A stretch of 35,228 bases of DNA from assembly GCF_000143415.4 (NCBI RefSeq), contig NW_003314272.1:925324-960551 (forward strand), written 5' to 3'. Below, piece after piece: positions 33,401 through 35,228 of the stretch. This stretch comes from Selaginella moellendorffii (Eukaryota; Streptophyta; Lycopodiopsida; Selaginellales; Selaginellaceae). How positions within the stretch are numbered: the stretch's first letter is position 1; each line of letters begins with the position of its first letter. The notes under the pieces were generated by a model. The model did no database searches. It saw nothing but the letters and a program-made list of their open reading frames with translations, and was not told the origin of the DNA. Both the position numbers and the translations under genes were made by a program.

Positions 33401-35028
33401 ACAACTTGGCCAACCTTACTTCATGCGTCGAGCGGCTTTCAGGTAACATACAATTTCTCAACTATACTCAATTATTTATATTCTATTATAGGTATCTCCA
33501 ATATAGAAGCGTTCCTCTCGAAACACCGGTATGCACACGCCTCCTGAGGCATGGTGTGAGAGATGGAGGCATGTACCCGACAACAATGAAGTTTCCAGCA
33601 GCAATAAAGCGCGCTTGTCCTTGGGAATTGGAGATGCCAGATTATGAACCAACCCACCATGAGGCTGCAAGAGGCAACAATGATGACGAAGATGATGGCC
33701 ATGAGAATGTCGACCCTGTTGGTGCCAATGGCGAGCAGAGTGAAGATGGCGGTGAGAACGAGATTCTTCGAGACGAAGTCGAGCAAGAGAACCAGAACGT
33801 CCAAGAAGTTCTACCTCGACGAAAGCGAGCAAATCCACATCTGGAGGAATTAGTCAACAGTGATGATGATCGTCCAAGACGTCCCCGTAACCGAGGAACT
33901 TCTCGAGGTATATTTCTTTTTATTCTCTCCTTTTCTTAGTTCCTCAAATGGTTGCAGCAAAAACTGTCGGGAGTAACTTCATTCCAGCTCGTCTTGATGC
34001 TCGAGAAGAGGACTTGGAGGAACTTACATCTACCACACGCCACATGACGGTATGTAAATTTTTTTTAAATTTACATCTTATCTTTGTCTTCTCCCCCTAG
34101 ATTCGCCTTGTATCTCCAGTGGCATTCCGTGGTGAAGTTGGGATCTTTATTGGCTCCTATAGTTCATTGATGGCATCTTTTGAGGAGGATGCTGAGAATA
34201 TGGCTATCCAGCAAAAGTGGGAGCGCTTTTGTCAGAAGATCCATAGGCGACCGCTCAAGAGCACAAACTTCATGCTCTTTGACATGCCAGATGGTCTTCC
34301 AGACGCTAATGGTGATGTCCCAAGCTGGAACAACCTGACTAAAGACCACTTGAAGGATGCATTCCTTTTGGCAGCAATTCTCCTTCACACAACCGGTCAA
34401 GTTGCCTTCATTCTCCCGAATGACCCCCATTGGATGTCCTGCCTTATGAGGTATGCAAGTCGAGTCAACTTCAAGAGGTTCTCTTCCGGATGCATCATGG
34501 ATAGTGTTGGGGTCGAGACCAAAGGTGTCCTAGGCATGCCAGAGAAGGTAAGAAATCATTTTCTGTTTTGGTTGTCTCTAAAGTTTTATTATTCAGGTTA
34601 TGATGTGGACCTACCATGTGTTTTGCAGAAAAGAAAATGACGGTTTTCGTGATAGCGAGCGTGCTGCAAGGGTTTTGCCAGGGTATGACAACTTTACTGA
34701 CATCATACCAAATCTCATAGACGACGACATCCGCAACACATTGTCTGGGTATCGGTTCCGATCTCCATCGGCGATGCATGTCCTACTTGAGCTTTATTGC
34801 CCAACTAGAGGTGTTGTCATCGATTGCACAACAGGTAGTGGTTCGATGGTCGAAGCAGCACGTGACTCTGGTAGATCGGTGTTTGCGATTGAAGAACATG
34901 AGTTCTTCAAACGCCGTCTTCGAGGTTTTCGTCCTTCTCTATCAGTTGCTTCTAGGAGGTATGCAATGTGTAAATTGAGGAGTGGTATGAAAAATCAATT
35001 TATTAATGATACATTAAAAGACAATTGA
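30420..35028 (+). CDS. ParB-like domain fused to DNA-methyltransferase-like domain, copy 2
   Basis: Nine exons: 30420-30431, 31441-32528, 32578-32779, 32832-33033, 33085-33442, 33492-33907, 33958-34049, 34101-34547 and 34597-35028. All introns are GT-AG with matching phases; about 1,082 residues. Start: MPPR spliced to KRKQLQKERD, a basic NLS-like segment. Then come a polyproline tract (about 55-135) and a ParB/sulfiredoxin-like region with FYIIDGNHRW (D316-R320). A middle region of unknown fold follows, then an acidic linker with PRRKRAN. Next is LFDMPDGLP (D851), in the place of methyltransferase motif IV (DPPY). Finally SPSAMHVLLELYCP leads to DCTTGSGS (1015-1022) and SVFAIEEHEF, i.e. motif I and its following strand. 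Order IV-I is that of beta-class N6A/N4C methyltransferases; bacteria and phages have ParB-methylase fusions. Activity is unproven because the motif IV aromatic is missing. The 3' end is uncertain: AG|GTATGC at 34959 could be a donor to an exon beyond the window, as copy 1 suggests. Confidence 0.85.
30640..30870 (+). repeat. GC-rich 30-nt minisatellite in intron 1
   Basis: About seven units of CCCAGCACCGCCGCTGCCAT followed by GCCGCCGCTG, with degenerate units spreading from about 30520 to 30900. One unit is extended to 45 nt. It lies inside the 1,009-nt first intron (30432-31440) of the ParB-methyltransferase gene. The long Ala/Pro/His/Cys-rich frames on both strands here come from the 3n period and lack of AT, and are not genes. 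Confidence 0.85.
31009..31330. repeat. Tandem GC-rich palindromes in intron 1
   Basis: Two long imperfect hairpins with 31-bp arms around a 2-nt centre: 31082-31112/31115-31145 and 31251-31281/31284-31314, offset by 169 bp. Each contains the perfect core CCGGTTCGC-CA-GCGAACCGG. A third, more degenerate arm pair lies near 31186-31235. A separate perfect palindrome at about 31011-31035 has arms CCAAATGCCCA and TGGGCATTTGG. Copy 1 has no equivalent, so this is a later insertion or expansion. Confidence 0.8.
31590..31835 (+). repeat. CCA/CCG trinucleotide tract encoding polyproline
   Basis: CCACCACCATTACCACCGCC-type microsatellite inside exon 2, read as polyproline with Leu and Ser interruptions. 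The other frames give His-rich or Gly-rich artefacts. The tract is in frame and the exon stays open across it. Copy 1 has a short Gly-rich segment at the corresponding N-terminal position instead. Confidence 0.7.
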
Positions 35029-35069
35029 ATGCAATGAAAAAGATGTGTCACATGTCAATGTGATAATGA

Positions 35070-35170
35070 TTGTGACACTGACAGTGTCAGTGCAGCAGAT
35101 AGCGACAGTGATAGTGTCAGTAACAGAGACAGTGTCAGTGTCAGAGATGACAAAGTTACAGTGTCAGTCA
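35070..35170. repeat. GTGTCAG-type repeat array at right edge
   Basis: Seven or so GACAGTG/GTGTCAG words in 100 bp, in both orientations, including TGACACTG-A-CAGTGTCA (8-bp arms). It follows the last readable codon of the ParB-methyltransferase gene. It could be a subterminal transposase-binding array, the body of a last intron, or simple sequence; the window ends too soon to decide. Confidence 0.6.
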
Positions 35171-35228
35171 GTCAAATTTCATAATTACTAGTATTATCAG
35201 TTTATTATCTATAGGTAATACAATTTTG

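Larger units (their letters stand above)
25663..35228. mobile_element. Two-gene transposon (transposase + ParB-methyltransferase), copy 2
   Basis: Composite feature. A four-exon MULE-like transposase on minus and a nine-exon ParB/methyltransferase-like gene on plus are arranged head to head around an 806-bp intergenic region. Coding frames are open except for one transposase codon, in contrast to the decayed copy 1, so this copy is younger. The left end is tentatively placed at the GAGCTC repeats. The right end is probably beyond the window or within the GTGTCAG array at 35070-35170. No TIR pair could be matched. Confidence 0.7.

Noticed and set aside
33472-33857. Minus-strand frames of 71-120 codons opposite the acidic linker exon
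   Set aside because: Antisense to an exon whose phase fits its neighbours; no domain on the minus strand.
33908-33939. 32-nt intron using acceptor CTTAG at 33939
   Set aside because: Too short for splicing. The downstream TTGCAG at 33957 gives a 50-nt intron like the others and keeps the frame.

Overview
This is nuclear DNA from a eukaryote, most likely a land plant. It is a dense pile of transposable elements. The evidence for a plant is a degenerate hAT transposase, chromodomain Ty3/gypsy pol fragments, LTRs followed by primer-binding sites complementary to plant initiator-Met tRNA (TGGTATCAG), a telo-box promoter motif, and spliceosomal introns. The species cannot be named. The uniform 49-60 nt introns are shorter than those of most seed plants and would fit a short-intron lineage such as Selaginella, or an element that came from one. 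No ordinary housekeeping gene, rRNA, tRNA or CRISPR array was seen.

Layout. 1-1071: hAT transposase pseudogene. 1.2-13.6 kb: nested and rearranged LTR elements. Three LTRs of one family (A1 at 1632-2578 plus, A2 at 8655-9574 minus, A3 at 12646-13609 plus) sit with their internal sequence in opposite orientations. A Ty3/gypsy pol is split by an apparent inversion: the start of RT lies at 4860-5515 plus, and its continuation through RNase H and integrase lies at 11090-9575 minus. A 449-bp miniature LTR element (3364-3812) is inserted in one arm and absent from the other. 13.6-20.3 kb: a decayed two-gene DNA transposon (copy 1). 20.3-25.6 kb: gypsy chromodomain tail, further LTR-like repeats (family B) and featureless AT-rich sequence. 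25.6-35.2 kb: a much better preserved two-gene transposon (copy 2) that reaches the window edge.

The main result is this two-gene transposon, present twice. Each copy has two divergently transcribed genes. One is a MULE-like transposase with an N-terminal Cys/His domain, an RNase H-like core carrying a CxFH motif, and a SWIM finger. The other is a large protein that joins a ParB/sulfiredoxin-like domain (DGNHRW in copy 2) to a C-terminal DNA-methyltransferase-like domain with motif order IV then I (DMPDG, then DCTTGSGS). The copy 2 ParB-methyltransferase gene can be assembled by hand as nine exons. Every splice phase agrees and the reading frame stays open for about 1,082 codons. Its first intron (about 1 kb) is GC-rich and built of a 30-nt minisatellite plus long palindromes. 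The copy 2 transposase assembles as four exons (1,050 codons) with one in-frame TAA at codon 618, and copy 1 has a stop at the same place. Copy 1 is strongly diverged and decayed but keeps the gene pair, the orientation, the motif positions and most introns. That argues that the transposase and the ParB-methyltransferase travel together as one mobile unit. How they cooperate (self-modification, anti-silencing, targeting) is inference. All homology calls here were made by eye.
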